NCBI GenBank assembly: GCA_950097015.1 | Contig: CATNEN010000007.1 | Span: 1,798,001-1,862,000 of the forward strand | Source of the DNA: Macrostomum hystrix | Lineage: Eukaryota > Platyhelminthes > Macrostomidae | Length of the DNA stretch: 64,000 bases | Reading direction: 5' to 3' | Shown here: piece after piece, positions 34,920-46,547 of the stretch | How positions within the stretch are numbered: position 1 is the first letter of the stretch | How the letters are laid out: the number at the start of each line of letters is the position of its first letter | The notes under the pieces: generated by a model | The model's input: only the letters and a program-made list of their open reading frames with translations | Databases searched by the model: none | Told to the model about the DNA's origin: nothing | Made by a program: the position numbers and the translations under genes

Positions 34920-37743
34920 CAACTAGTGAGCTGAACGTGTCTCGCATCAGCAACATTGAGCAGTGCTTCGGCGACAACGGCATTCCTCTGCTACGCACCG
35001 GTCGTGTACTCATCGCCGAAGGCGTCCTACTCAAGGTCTGCCGTAAGCGGCCCAAGAAGCGCCAGTTCTTCCTATTCAATGACCTGTTGGTCTACGGCAA
35101 CATTGTCATCAGTAAGAAAAAGTACACCAAACAGCAGATCATCGAATTGGACGATGTGCGGGCCAAACTGCTCACTGACGAGGAGAAGGCTTTTCAAGTG
35201 AGCTGCGCGACTAAATCAGTGAACTTGCAATGAGATTGAAATCCAAAAGCTACCTACAAGATTCAGTAGGATTACACTTTGGGATCAGAAGGATTGCAAC
35301 AGAAGCTGCTTTGGTATTTGAGGGATTGCAACAGAAGCTGCTTTGGTATTAGAGGGATTGCAACAGAAGCTGCTTTGGTATTAGAGGGATTGCAACAGAA
35401 GCTGCTTTGGTATTAGAGGGATTGCAACAGAAGCTGCTTTGGTATTAGAGGGATTGCAACAGAAGCTGCTTTGGTATTAGAGGGATTGCAACAGAAGCTG
35501 CATTGGTATTAGAGGGATTGCAACAGAAGCTGCTTTGGTATTAGAGGGATTGCAACAGAAGCTGCTTTGGTATTAGAGGGATTGCAACAGAAGCTGCTTT
35601 GGGATTAGAGGGATTGCAACAGAAGCTGCTTTGGTATTAGAGGGATTGCAACAGAAGCTGCTTTGGTATTAGAGGGATTGCAACAGAAGCTGCTTTGGGA
35701 TTAAAGGATTGCATTAGAAGCTGTTTTAAAAGGATTGCAACAGAAGTAAAGAATGTTGTTCACAATGTTCATACAAAATATAATGATTTTCAAAGAAAGA
35801 TAGGCAATATACTTGGGTTTTAAAACATATTAAAAGCTTGGTTAAGACTATAAACTCGTAAATTAACATTTTTAATGAAACTTCACGCGCAGGTAATCTC
35901 GCCAAAGAAGTCATTCACTGTGTACACCAATACACCGCTGGAGGCGGCCAAATGGGTTGAGTACATCAACAAGTACGCCAAGGACTGCACGGATCAGAGG
36001 GACGCTGGTCCAAAGCAAACTGCTGGCTCAGCTTCCGAGGTGGCCCCAGTTTGGATACCCGACAAGCAGCAGGCCAATTGCATGATTTGTCGCTCCTCAT
36101 TCACCGTCATCAATCGGCGGGTTAGTCACCTGCCCCTGACTCCTCCAATTTGCTCTTATCCGCCCCCGGCTCCTCCACATTGTTCTTATCTGCCCCGGCT
36201 CCTCCACATTGTTCTTATCCGCCCCTGACTTCTCCTCATTGTTCTTATCCGCCCCTGACTTCTCCTCATTGTTCTTATCCGCCCCTGACTCCCCTTTGTT
36301 CTTATCCGCCCCTGACTCCTCCTTATTGTTCTTATCCGCCCCTGACTCCTCCTCATTGTTCTTATCCGCCCCTAACTCCTCCTCATTGTTCTTATCCGCC
36401 CCTGACTCCTCCTCATTGTTCTTATCCGCCCCTGACTCCTCCTCATTGTTCTTATCCGCCCCTGACTCCTCCTTATTGTTCTTATCCGCCCCTGACTCCT
36501 CCTCATTGTTCTTATCCGCCCCTGACTCCTCCTCATTGTTCTTATCCGCCCCTGACTCCTCCTCATTGTTCTTATCCGCCCCTGACTCCTCCTCATTGTT
36601 CTTATCCGCCCCTGACTCCTCCTTATTGTTCTTATCCGCCCCTGACTCCTCCTCATTGTTCTTATCCGCCCCTGACTCCTCCTCATTGTTCTTATCCGCC
36701 CCTGACTCCTCCTCATTGTTCTTATCCGCCCCTGACTCCTCCTCATTGTTCTTATCCGCCCCTGACTCCTCCTCATTGTTCTTATCCGCCCCTGACTCCT
36801 CCTCATTGTTCTTATCCGCCCCTGACTCCTCCTTATTGTTCTTATCCGCCCCTGACTCCTCCTCATTGTTCTTATCCGCCCCTGACTCCTCCTCATTGTT
36901 CTTATCCGCCCCTGACTCCTCCTCATTGTTCTTATCCGCCCCTGACTCCTCCTCATTGTTCTTATCCGCCCCTGACTCCTCCTCATTGTTCTTATCCGCC
37001 CCTGACTCCTCCTTATTGTTCTTATCCGCCCCTGACTCCTCCTCATTGTTCTTATCCGCCCCTGACTCCTCCTCATTGTTCTTATCCGCCCCTGACTCCT
37101 CCTCATTGTTCTTATCCGCCCCTGACTCCTCCTTATTGTTCTTATCCGCCCCTGACTCCTCCTCATTGTTCTTATCCGCCCCTGACTCCTCCTCATTGTT
37201 CTTATCCGCCCCTGACTCCTCCTCATTGTTCTTATCCGCCCCTGACTCCTCCTCATTGTTCTTATCCGCCCCTGACTCCTCCTCATTGTTCTTATCCGCC
37301 CCCGACTCCCCTTTGTTCTTATCCGCCCCCGACTCCCCTTTATTCTTATCCACTCTGAATCCCCTTTGTTCTTATCCGCCCCCGACTCCACTTTGTTCTT
37401 ATCCGCCCCTCACTCTCGGTTTCCTTCTAATCAACTTCACATTTCTCTGTTAAAGATTCTGTTGCAGCGAATCTGTTTTACTGCCATCCACCCACCCCAC
37501 TCCCCGCTCCGCCAGCACCACTGCCGCCGCTGCGGCCACCTGGTCTGCCAGTCGTGCTCCAATCGCAAGTGGATCCTGCCGGCACAGAGTGCCAAACCGC
37601 TGCGGGTTTGCGCCAACTGCTACTCGGGCCTGCAGCAGGGCGCCAACGCGGGCGACTCCGCCGCCGCCACCGCTGCTGCCGCACCCGCTGCCGCCGCTGC
37701 GGCTGCCGATGGTTCGTCAACTTCCGAATGCGACAGCGATTGA
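34920..37743 (+). CDS. Phafin-like PH and FYVE domain protein (first exon not found)
   Basis: Homolog of PLEKHF1/2, endosomal adaptors that bind phosphatidylinositol 3-phosphate. Exons seen: 34920-35197, 35893-36120, 37516-37743. The last two junctions are phase 0. The N-terminal residues RISNIEQCFGDNG and GRVLIAEGVLLKVCRKRPKK lead into the PH domain (QFFLFNDLLVYGNIVI). The FYVE finger has all eight zinc cysteines, the WIPD motif, the RRHHCRRCG basic motif, split by the last intron, and RVC. The C-terminus is Ala-rich and ends in STSECDSD. No in-frame ATG precedes the PH domain in the first exon seen, and an acceptor (CATTGCCTAG) sits at 34918-34919. A short upstream exon with the start Met, ending in phase 1, is therefore missing. 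Both visible introns are minisatellite-filled. Confidence 0.9.
35275..35745. repeat. 31-bp minisatellite in the PLEKHF-like gene
   Basis: About 14 copies of AGAGGGATTGCAACAGAAGC plus TGCTTTGGTAT. It lies within the intron 35198-35892 and is very homogeneous. Confidence 0.94.
36130..37420. repeat. 30-bp minisatellite in the last PLEKHF-like intron
   Basis: About 40 copies of CCCCTGACTCCTCCTCATTG plus TTCTTATCCG, with a CCTTATTG variant every four to seven units. It fills the intron 36121-37515. The unit is strongly pyrimidine-rich on the coding strand and contains no AG. It is open in all tested frames on both strands, producing very long spurious reading frames. Confidence 0.96.
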
Positions 37744-38449
37744 TAATTGTTTGCCGATATTAGAAAAACAACCTACCGTGATTTATTCATTCGAGTTTAG
37801 AATTTTAAACAATCGAACGTTTTAATTAGATTTTCTAACTACACTACTCACTTTTCATCGTGTAGTAGTGCAGCGCAGTCGCAAATTCTATCGATTTAAT
37901 TTTCGTCACAAAAGTATTGGTGAACTATTTGCCCTGTTATAGATATCATTAGTGTAAGGCGAAAATGATCGTGTCTGTTGCAATGCCGGCCAATATTCAG
38001 CATGTATTTGATTTCCTGTGAATTGAATTTGCAATTTCCTTACTGCCTTGCCTGTCTATTTTACATTTAGTTGTTTTAATTTTTGCTTCCATTTGATTTT
38101 AAATGTATTTTATGAGAGTTTTCTAAGTAATCTGCATGCACTATAAGGTTTCACAAGGTTTTAAGATTACAGTTTTTGTGCCTTAGTATTTTTTCACCAT
38201 ATTTTATACATATGCTGGCAAATTTCTACTGAAAAAAATTCATAATAGCTTATTTATCATATGTGTAAGCTAGAGTAGCCAAATTTAGTTGTCTATCGGA
38301 GTTTGTGCTTGGTGAATAAATTTGTGATTTTTGTGATTTTTCACTTCGATTTTCCTTAAGCAACATATTAACCGGAGTTTTATTTCTAACAGCGCAATTT
38401 ATTATCGGTCCCCAGGTGCTAGTTAAGTGCAGAAGTGGTTGTAAATCAT
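37744..38449. other. 3' region of the PLEKHF-like gene and intergenic
   Basis: Likely 3' UTR followed by AT-rich spacer. No further gene seen. Confidence 0.5.
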
Positions 38450-38605
38450 GTTAGCTGTGAGCACTGGCTTATCTTTGATGACACTAGACCCGCAGCCAGT
38501 TTGGAAGAAAATCTGCCCATTTCGCTGGCTCCTGAGCACACGCGCTCACAGATACTGTACATCTGGCCAAATATTTTTGTCAGGCAGTGTACACTCTCAT
38601 TCTTT
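38450..38605 (-). mobile_element. SINE family B, 3' fragment
   Basis: The minus strand matches the 3' part of family B: TGTACACTGCCTGACA-like sequence, GCTCAGGAGCCAGCGAAATG and GGGTCTAGTGTCATC. The tRNA-like head is absent. Confidence 0.65.
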
Positions 38606-39409
38606 AAGAAATACAATAGGACTAGGCGAATTGAGTGTTTGCTATTTTTAGAAATTAAGTTGGGGAAGGATTCCAAGCACGTGACTTATTTCAGCCAATA
38701 AAAATGATAATCTATCCCACGTTGAGGTTGATTGGTTGCTATTTATAGACTTATACTTTAGGTAAGTCTCCTATAACTACCCTAGATCCAAATTGATTGA
38801 TTTGCTCAGTTTTATTGATCATGTGATCTGTTTACTGTCGACTATCCTAATGGCTTCCGCTGCGGCTGCTGCAATATCTGCTGTTATTATTTGCCTAATT
38901 GATTTGATCTGTTGTAAATTTCTGTCTTGCGGCGTATATTGTGCTTGTTGAATTTACTCCACCCAACGACTGCGATAAAATCGTTTTAATATTATTATTG
39001 TTTATATGGTATTATTTTGCGAAGTATAAAACAACTTTAGCTTTAAATTCCAATTTGACTAACTTATTCTGGCCTTTTTAATGAAAACCGAAATATTTAT
39101 ACCTGCTAACATCCGGATCGAACCGTGATTCATATCAGCGATTTTTACATGCTGCCACTGGTTTATCGAAAAAAGTTTTTTTGATTTGGTCATTTTGCCA
39201 TTATTGAATTCAATGTAAGATTATCTTGCTAATGTGAAATCTGACGGAAAACAATGTAAAGTCACAGCTGTTCTGTGAGGAACAACGTAAAATCACATAT
39301 TTTCTGTCTGAATGTATGTGAAATGCAATTTTGTCTGAAAAAATTAGAATCCTCGTGACTAAAATTACAGTTAAATACTGTAGAGTCTATGTGAAATTGC
39401 AGATTTGTG

Positions 39410-39660
39410 TGTGAAATCAATGTGAATGTGCAGCTACAATGGGTGAAATCTATGTGAAATAGCAGCTACAATGGGTGAAATCTATGTGAAATAGCAGCTA
39501 CAATGGGTGAAATCTATGTGAAATAGCAGCTACAATGGGTGAAATCTATGTGAAATAGCAGCTGCACTGAGTGAAATCTATGTGAAATAGCAGCTGCACT
39601 GAGTGAAGTCCATGTGAAATAGCAGCTGCACTAAGTGAAATCTATGTGAAATTGCAGCTC
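39410..39660. repeat. 32-bp minisatellite
   Basis: About eight copies of GAAATCTATGTGAAATAGCA plus GCTACAATGGGT or GCTGCACTGAGT. Intergenic. Confidence 0.9.
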
Positions 39661-40344
39661 TCCTGTGAATAATTTATAAAAACACGATGGTTTTATCACA
39701 GCTTGTTTATAGAAGCAGAGTAAAACAAATAAAATGTATTATAAAGTTAATTGTTGCTCTGGGGTCGTAAAACTTTTTTCAGCTGCTAAAGTCCATTAAT
39801 CATGTATAAATGCTTTGCGCTTCAGATGAAACGCTAGAGGCTTTCCTGTCGTGAATAAAATCGTCAACAGCTGCGTGGCAGGTGTGCGCTTTCAGTCTAC
39901 TGCTCAAGCTTTGCTCATGCTCTTGTTTCCGTGATTAGCTGCACGTCAGACCGACCTGCAGATGGAACAGCCCGCTGAGATGAGCGCAGCTGCCCCAGGA
40001 TGGGAGAGGCGGGGGATAAATTAGAGCCTCTTCAAAAGCAGGAATAAGAGGCACGCGGGAAAGAGGAATAGGGTCGCAGTTAAAGGCAACAGGCGTTCTA
40101 GGATGTGGAAACGGCGGGATGGGCGACGGACAAAAAATTATAGCGAAGGTAGCCTGAAGCTATCCAGCAATTTCAGTTTTGTCTTTTTTGTCCGCAGAGC
40201 AAGAAAGAAAAAATATTCTGTCTATTCTTTCATTCGCCTATAATACTGGACCGCAGGTATGCACGTTGGGGTGGTAGAAAGGAACTCGACCCTATTTCTA
40301 GCGCTCTCTGGGTTTGAATTCCTATGGGGTTGGGATTCAGTGCA

Positions 40345-40470
40345 CTGGAATGGGATTCTGTGAATCTGGGATTCTGTGAATCTGGGATTCTGTGAATCTG
40401 GGATTCTGTGAATCTGGGATTCTGTGAATCTGGGATTCTGTGAATCTGGGATTCTGTGAATTGGGATTCG
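40345..40470. repeat. 16-bp minisatellite
   Basis: About seven copies of GGGATTCTGTGAATCT, nearly perfect. Intergenic. Confidence 0.9.
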
Positions 40471-42082
40471 TTTGGATTGTATTTTTCTGATTGGGATTCT
40501 ATGCCATGGGATTTAGGATTAAGATTTTATAAAGATTTTGTGAATCTATGAACGTATTGGTATTGAAAACTGAATCCGAAGCAGCAAACAGAACTTGTCA
40601 AAGAATCATGAACGAACGAAAAAAATAAGTGCCACATCTTAGACATGATGCACTAATCTATTTTTAACTTGCACATCGTTATTAGTGTAACACATCCGAG
40701 TTATAAAAGTTATTACTGGGCCAAACAAAACAACACTTTTGATCCGATTATTCAGTCACGATCTTAATTTTCGTTGCTCGTGTGAGAGGGTACCACAAGT
40801 CGCTCTCTTTTGATTGAAAATAAAATAAAAAAGTCAGTTACACAAAAAACACTAAACCGTAAGACAACGGAAACAAAGAGCTACTGGAATTTATATGCAG
40901 TGAAATCACAGTGCGTGAGTGTGCGCGATTGCGTTCGTGCTCATAGACCAGCATACACTGAAATGATTAAGAGTTAATAAATTTCTTTTTCTGATTAGAA
41001 GAACTGAAATCACAAAATAACAAATCTATAATAGTAGTCTGTCACAAAAACACCTCAATACTGAATTCTAGATGAGAGGAGAGCTGAGCAGAGCGCAAAT
41101 GTACTTTTATTTTAGGCAACGGAGAGAGGATTCGGGGGGTGCTGGGACGCGGAACGAGAGCCTCGCCTCGTTTCTCCTGGGGAAATAAGCAGGCCTCTTA
41201 TCCGAGGTGTGAAAGTGGATCGCGGGCCGAATGGGGAGGCGTGAGGCGGGAAATGAGCATGAGCTCAGGCTAGGCTCTCCTACTGCAGGGAGAAACCAAG
41301 AGAAATAGAAAAGGTAAGAGAGACGATTAGGCAAATTTATAGGTGCTGGCAGGCAATGGAGACTAGACAGATGAAATGGGATTGGCTAATATTATACACC
41401 GCTAGACACGCAGTAAAACGTAGCGTTTTTTTATTTCACAATCAATGATTGCTAGCGCGCTTTGTTTAACAGTAAACTTGCCTTAATTGCTTCTTCTATG
41501 CGAGGGGCAAGTGCAGGCAAAGTGTCTAAAAAGCAGAAAAGAAAAAGCAACAGCGAGAACTTGCAACAAAACAACAAAAATATAAAAAAACAATAAAGTT
41601 CCGAAACCGACTCAAAGACACTCTTAACAAGTTCGCTTGATATGCCTACTGACTGACCTAAAGTTTAGCTGTCTGGCAAGATGGTTCGATATGTAAAACA
41701 GATGGGCGTGTGTGTGTGTGTGGGTGCATGGGACATTGCGATGATTTGTAAAACAATATTCACAAGTTTTACACAAACAAAGGTAACACGGAAGAAAAAA
41801 AAAGTATTGCAAAATTAATTGAGACTGTATAATATCCTTGGTAAAAGAGTTTCATAGACTCTAACCAAATTTACCATGCGTATGTAGATCAGAACAGGTC
41901 GCACTAAAACACTAAAACACTATCACAAAGCACTGTACAATACTCACTATGATATTTGTCCAGAACTGCTGATAAAAATAACAATTTTTATCACTAAATA
42001 AACTTGATGACCTCTCTTCACAGAAGGCTATTTTCTAGCTATTTTCACAGTAATTTAGTCGTTAAATTATGCTTTAAAACTA

Positions 42083-42361
42083 TAGGGTCGGCAAACTCCG
42101 GCCCGTTGCCCCTTCCGACATTTCTAACATGTCTCATCACTCCCGTGTCTCATCTCTCCTGTGTCTCATCTTTCCCGTGTCTCATCTCTCCTGTGTCTCA
42201 TCTCTCCTGTGTATCATCTCTCCTGTGTCTCATCTCTCCGCTGTCTAATCTCTCCTCTGTCTAATCTCTCCACTTTCTCATATTTCTACAGTCAATGCGG
42301 CCCGCTGTCGTCTTTTAGGTTCTCTCTTAGGCCCGCTAGCTAATAAGTTTGCCAACCTCTG
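42083..42361. mobile_element. Non-autonomous hAT-like element (eroded)
   Basis: The left end TAGGGTCGGCAAACTCCGGC and the reverse complement of the right end, CAGAGGTTGGCAAACTTATT, are imperfect inverted repeats of the hAT type. Both are followed by GGCCCG blocks. The interior has expanded into a 15-bp array (42125-42290). No convincing 8-bp target duplication remains. Confidence 0.6.
42125..42290. repeat. 15-bp minisatellite inside the hAT-like element
   Basis: About ten copies of TCTCATCTCTCCTGTG or close variants, lying between the two terminal repeats of the element at 42083-42361. Confidence 0.88.
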
Positions 42362-42447
42362 CAAACGGCACATTTTATTAAACTGAAAATAGTTGACCTT
42401 TTGACATCTGAATTTAATCTCGCTTTGCCGACTTCTAGAGCTTCAAC

Positions 42448-42882
42448 TCAACGATCATCCGACTGCACAATCGGTCGGCCCATGGCCATTGGCTCGTCTT
42501 CTGTGCAAGCAATGGACGGCTTCCTGTGCTGCATCTGCAGCTGCAGCATCTGCTGCGGAGGCAACAGTGGATCTAGGCCGCCAACCAGGGACTTCTTGCG
42601 CACAGCCGGGACACTCTCCGGTGTGGCAATGGTGTCTCCGGTGGCGGCGTGCAGCAGGTCGGAGCCTCGAATCGGGGTCCGGTGACTGCCAACCACCTTG
42701 GCCTTGGCCATGTTGTAATCGCCGCTATCGAAGTACTTCTGGCCACCCTTGTTGTTGAGCCGTTTCTGCAGCACAGAGCTGCCAATGCTTTTTCGATTCA
42801 GATTTGGATATTTCTGTTTCAGTTTGGCCTCTTCAGACTGCTCGATGGATGCTGCATTTGACTGGCCTGGTGTTGAGGACAT
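42448..42882 (-). CDS. ENSA: Endosulfine/ARPP-19 family PP2A-B55 inhibitor
   Basis: A 144-residue protein with the invariant endosulfine core FDSGDYNMAKAK. Ser53 in this motif is the Greatwall-kinase site in the family; once phosphorylated, the protein blocks PP2A-B55 and allows mitotic entry. LKQKYPNLNRKS upstream of the core is also typical. A second candidate phosphosite, RKKSLV near residue 98, resembles the family's C-terminal PKA site. The ATG is confirmed by the conserved spacing to the core. The coding part is a single exon. A polypyrimidine tract plus CAG lies eight bases before the ATG, so a 5' UTR intron is likely. ENSA and ARPP-19 cannot be told apart in invertebrates, so the symbol is approximate. 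Confidence 0.93.
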   Translation of the reverse strand: MSSTPGQSNAASIEQSEEAKLKQKYPNLNRKSIGSSVLQKRLNNKGGQKYFDSGDYNMAKAKVVGSHRTPIRGSDLLHAATGDTIATPESVPAVRKKSLVGGLDPLLPPQQMLQLQMQHRKPSIACTEDEPMAMGRPIVQSDDR

Positions 42883-43697
42883 TCTCGGACTGAAAAAGAA
42901 ACGTGAAAAATCAATTAAATAGAAATGCTTCTAAATTTAAAATAAGGAAATTTCAAAATTATATTGTCGCAATGCTGAACACATACATGAATTATTAAAT
43001 TAATTCAGACACATTTTAATGTGCTTTACTAATATTAGAGCCGTGCGAATTAATTTATTATATTAAATTGCAGAACAATCTTAAAAGTATTACAACCCAA
43101 TGTCATTCGAGAATGTTACTATGGCTAGGTAATTTAGGGTGCCACATAAACCAGTAATTTTTTATAATAATTTGCTATATATACGAGTATATATAAATAA
43201 CATTTAAAAGTAAATAAGAAATTTTAATTTACAATTTGCTTGTTTTAACATCAAAATGAAGTACTATTTTGAGTATAAGAAAATGAAGCATTAATCACTT
43301 GGCCATAAAGTTATAAATCAGAAGTGAAAAGGTAATCACAGTTTATGACTTTAAGGATTGTATTGTCTTTCCATAGATTAGATAAAAATACTTAGATACC
43401 TAAATATACTTATTATAATTTTATATTTTACAACTCTTATATGCACATATATATTTATACAAGCAAACATTTAATAAAAAATACTAAATATAAAAAACAC
43501 ATTTAATTGACACCAAATTAAATGTAGTATTAAAAAATCTAAGCAAAAACCACATTCCAAAGATCATTTTATGATGCAGCTTAAAGTCCAGAAACACTAG
43601 AATGTGATAAGTAGATTCAGTAAATCATGTAGACAATAGTAAAAAATAATAAAATTATACACATTCACAAAAACATTGACAAATCACATTCATAGAA

Positions 43698-43764
43698 CTA
43701 TAGGGCCAATCAAGCCTACGAGCGAAAGCGAATCATACATACAAATATATGATTCGGTTAAAAC
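43698..43764 (+). mobile_element. 67-bp retroposed element with 16-bp target duplication
   Basis: The segment starts CTATAGGGCCAATCAAGCC and ends GATTCGGTTAAAAC. It is flanked by perfect direct repeats AATCACATTCATAGAA at 43682-43697 and 43765-43780. An identical copy sits at 45678. An internal stem GAATCATA/TATGATTC and a GCGAAAGC motif suggest a structured RNA source. A long perfect target duplication is typical of LINE-type insertion. The family is not recognised. Confidence 0.75.
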
Positions 43765-45677
43765 AATCACATTCATAGAAATAAAATTCGTCAGCATTAG
43801 AGAAGCCAGTATATATCTTTAAATTCAATGAAACTTTGAAAAACTGTAATAATTACCGTGCGTTTTAAAAATGATCAAAAACAATTCCACAAACTCTGTA
43901 TCCGTTAATTATTTAATAACCAATGTATATAGTAATTAATTTGCACATCTGTATATGCAATTCGCTTAATTTAGTAACCCCACTTTTACTTCACATATTA
44001 CTAAAAAGTTTATTATACTATGCACGAATATGGGAATTCAACTCCGCGGCGATTATTTTGTCGATTTTTTTCAGTGAAGGGTGAAACTACTCAAGTGTCC
44101 CATTGCTAAACCAAAACCTCAGCTGGTCTCATATTTTTCATGACGTTTTTGGTATTTTTTATACAGTAATAAACTTCGGCAGGGGTGCACCAGCCACCTA
44201 ATAGACAACCCATGCACTGACCCACTCACGAAACGGGCTTCCACTCTAAAAGAGAATGTACCTTTGGCTCACCCTAGGGTCCATGGCCGAAGACAAGGAC
44301 TCTATACGAGGTATTCACTGAGAGTAGCACAATCAGGAAGAGAGGACTTCTGCATAGGGGATTGATTCTTAGGGATGCGGCAAAAGCCAGAGAGCCCGCC
44401 CCAAGATCGAGAATGCCCCGTCGAAACAACCTGATGTACTTATGAACGAAAATTAAGGTGAAAGTCTATTCACCAGGCCCCATGACAATGACGCAATTTC
44501 AGGTTAAGGCTTAGCATCCAAGATCCATGATCAAAGCAAATATTTACGAGCCGTAGTTGGAGTCCTTCTCGAACTTAGGAACCAATATCCCCTTATTTCG
44601 GTTTTTAACGTAATTACTAGTTTAGAATGACATTAAAATAAGTTACCGAAGTTAGAGGGTTAGAGAGGGTGGAAATAAGTGTACTCGATAAGTCAGGGAT
44701 ACGTGAGTGCTAGCCTTATACATTAAATGACATTGCACAGCGAAACCGTGAGCTGTCTGGCAACAAGTGGTCGGGCGAGAGAGGCGACACTAGGCTCACA
44801 ACGATGATGGCAGTCCGAAGTTCATGGTGAAGTAACGGTAATGGTACCGTTGGTGGGAGAGATGCCGTCGGACGGAGGTCGTGGGACGAGCGCGGGAGAA
44901 GACGAAACGACGAAGTTGAGACGCCGCAGCGAAGGGTGGCGAAAGGTCTCGAAGGGATAGAAAGGAAAGGTTCGCAAAAATGGGTGCCACACCACTTGCT
45001 GTATAAAGAGCCAGAGAGTCACGCGCGCACGCCGTGATCGCATGATCCGCCCGACCTTGGCCTGTTTACCGGACCAATGAGAAGAATGGGACGTCTGATT
45101 ATGTAATCAGATTTGTGATAGGGGGGAAAAGATAATGAGGGAGGTGGGCGTGCGGTGAAAGAAAGCGTTTGATTTATGACTTCGAAATGGGAGTGGAATG
45201 GAGGTTGGTGCGTTTGATAGTTCTAAAGGGTCATAAATTATCAAGAATGGAGGCAGGTGGGTGTTTTGACAGGTTAAAAGACCATGAAAAAAATGTTTTC
45301 AACCGGGAGGGGCTTTGACAGCTTAAGGTCGTGCAATGGTGAGTCATGGTGCACGAGGAGGAAGGATGCATTGTAAGGGCAAAATATGATCACTGAAAAT
45401 ACGAAAGCCTCTAAGGTTGCTGCTGCATCACTTTCTTAGGTTCTTTCTTTCTTTCTTTCTGCTCCAATTGTTGTATTTTAAATGGTATATTTAGTACTGC
45501 TGGAGTTCTCATCTCACGGGATAACTGCTGGACTGTGCACAATTTACCAAATGATATGATTCAGTCACCAATTGATGTGCCATGCCAGTCTTCCCACAAA
45601 TATTTACCCCCATCAAACTGGAGGTCCAAAAAAGTGATTATGTACCTTTGGCAATCGCATCTAACATGCCGATCGAA

Positions 45678-45744
45678 CTATAGGGCCAATCAAGCCTACG
45701 AGCGAAAGCGAATCATACATACAAATATATGATTCGGTTAAAAC
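45678..45744 (+). mobile_element. Second copy of the 67-bp element
   Basis: Identical over all 67 bases to 43698-43764; both are also preceded by GAA. No clear target duplication here. The identity points to recent spread or to selection on the sequence. Confidence 0.75.
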
Positions 45745-46438
45745 AACAACCAAATTGTACTATATCCACGAACATATAGTTAGGAAGTGTGCAATATACA
45801 TCATTGGCAAAGGGTACCCAGATATGATAGTCGAGTTATCTATTGAACCGCCCGCCTGTGCTCTTGTTGCACATCACCTCTCATTTCGCCTGCGCTGCTT
45901 TCTCGGTTCGGTTCTTTCCGCTGATAAAGAATTCTGTCCGCTAGGGTCTTCATCTTACTTGACTTGAAGCCGTGCCGTGCAGATCGAGGAGGCGTTAGTC
46001 GCTCATACCACTATAAATCGCAGATGAAACGAGCAGAGCTGGGATGACATTTTAAGGTCATCGAGAGAGAGCTCGCCGATTTAATTCCTAGGATTCTGGT
46101 TCAAGAGAATTTCCCGAGTCACCAAAAAGGCATGCTCCTCAGCAGTGTTTGGAACACACGACTGTCAAAATTAAAACAATTTATTCGGGATTCAAATAAG
46201 AGCTGTCCATGGTAGCAGTAATTGATTACCATTCCGTAGACCGGGGGAATGAGTAGAATTCAGACAATCGTTAAGTTGCAGCAGCAACTATAGCAGTCGT
46301 CAATATACGAGATTCACAACCAGCTGAAACTGCTACTGAAATAGAGAAAGTTAAAACAGAATAGCGACTTCGGTTCCAGCTAGCTGGATGTGTATCGAAA
46401 TCAGTGAAAACTTGAACAGCAATAGCAGGCGTGCCAAG

Positions 46439-46448
46439 ATATATTTAT
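46439..46448 (+). promoter_or_regulatory. TATA-like element before the secreted-peptide gene
   Basis: ATATATTTAT lies about 100 bp before the ATG at 46548. This leaves room for a short A/C-rich 5' UTR (CAAACAAATAAATAAG directly precedes the start). An alternative TATAAAT lies near 46012. Confidence 0.35.
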
Positions 46449-46547
46449 CACCAGAGCTGTCTTGGATTCAATGCCAAGTAGAGTTTCTTAATCGGCGCAA
46501 CCAACCAGACGACAGTCCAACTTTCAACTTCAAACAAATAAATAAGA

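Larger units (their letters stand above)
38606..42080. other. Gene-poor interval with two small arrays
   Basis: No supportable gene in about 3.5 kb. The two small tandem arrays are listed separately. A GC-richer patch (about 39950-40140) and another (41110-41300) have no recognisable coding content. A short GT run lies at about 41706-41722. Confidence 0.5.
42883..46430. other. Gene-poor interval upstream of ENSA
   Basis: No coding exon supported. It holds two copies of a 67-bp repeat (separate entries). A GC-rich block (about 44750-45070) contains a TATAAAG at about 45003 and may be a promoter or 5' UTR. A TTCT run lies near 45444. A second TATAAAT lies near 46012. A 70-residue frame at 45755-45967 shows no recognisable protein. 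Confidence 0.45.

Noticed and set aside
36097-37453. Open frames of 340-420 residues on both strands
   Set aside because: They are translations of a 30-bp array that has no stop codon in several frames. The array lies wholly within an intron whose flanking exons join a PH-FYVE protein in phase.
43698-43764. Hammerhead ribozyme in the 67-bp element
   Set aside because: GAAA is present, but the CUGAUGA core is absent on both strands.
44796-45043. Arg/Ser-rich frames on the minus strand in the GC-rich block
   Set aside because: Pyrimidine-rich and without domain features; more like promoter or 5' UTR sequence than protein.
45755-45967. Possible 70-residue gene
   Set aside because: Starts at a non-ATG codon, shows no family resemblance and no splice signals were found that would extend it convincingly.
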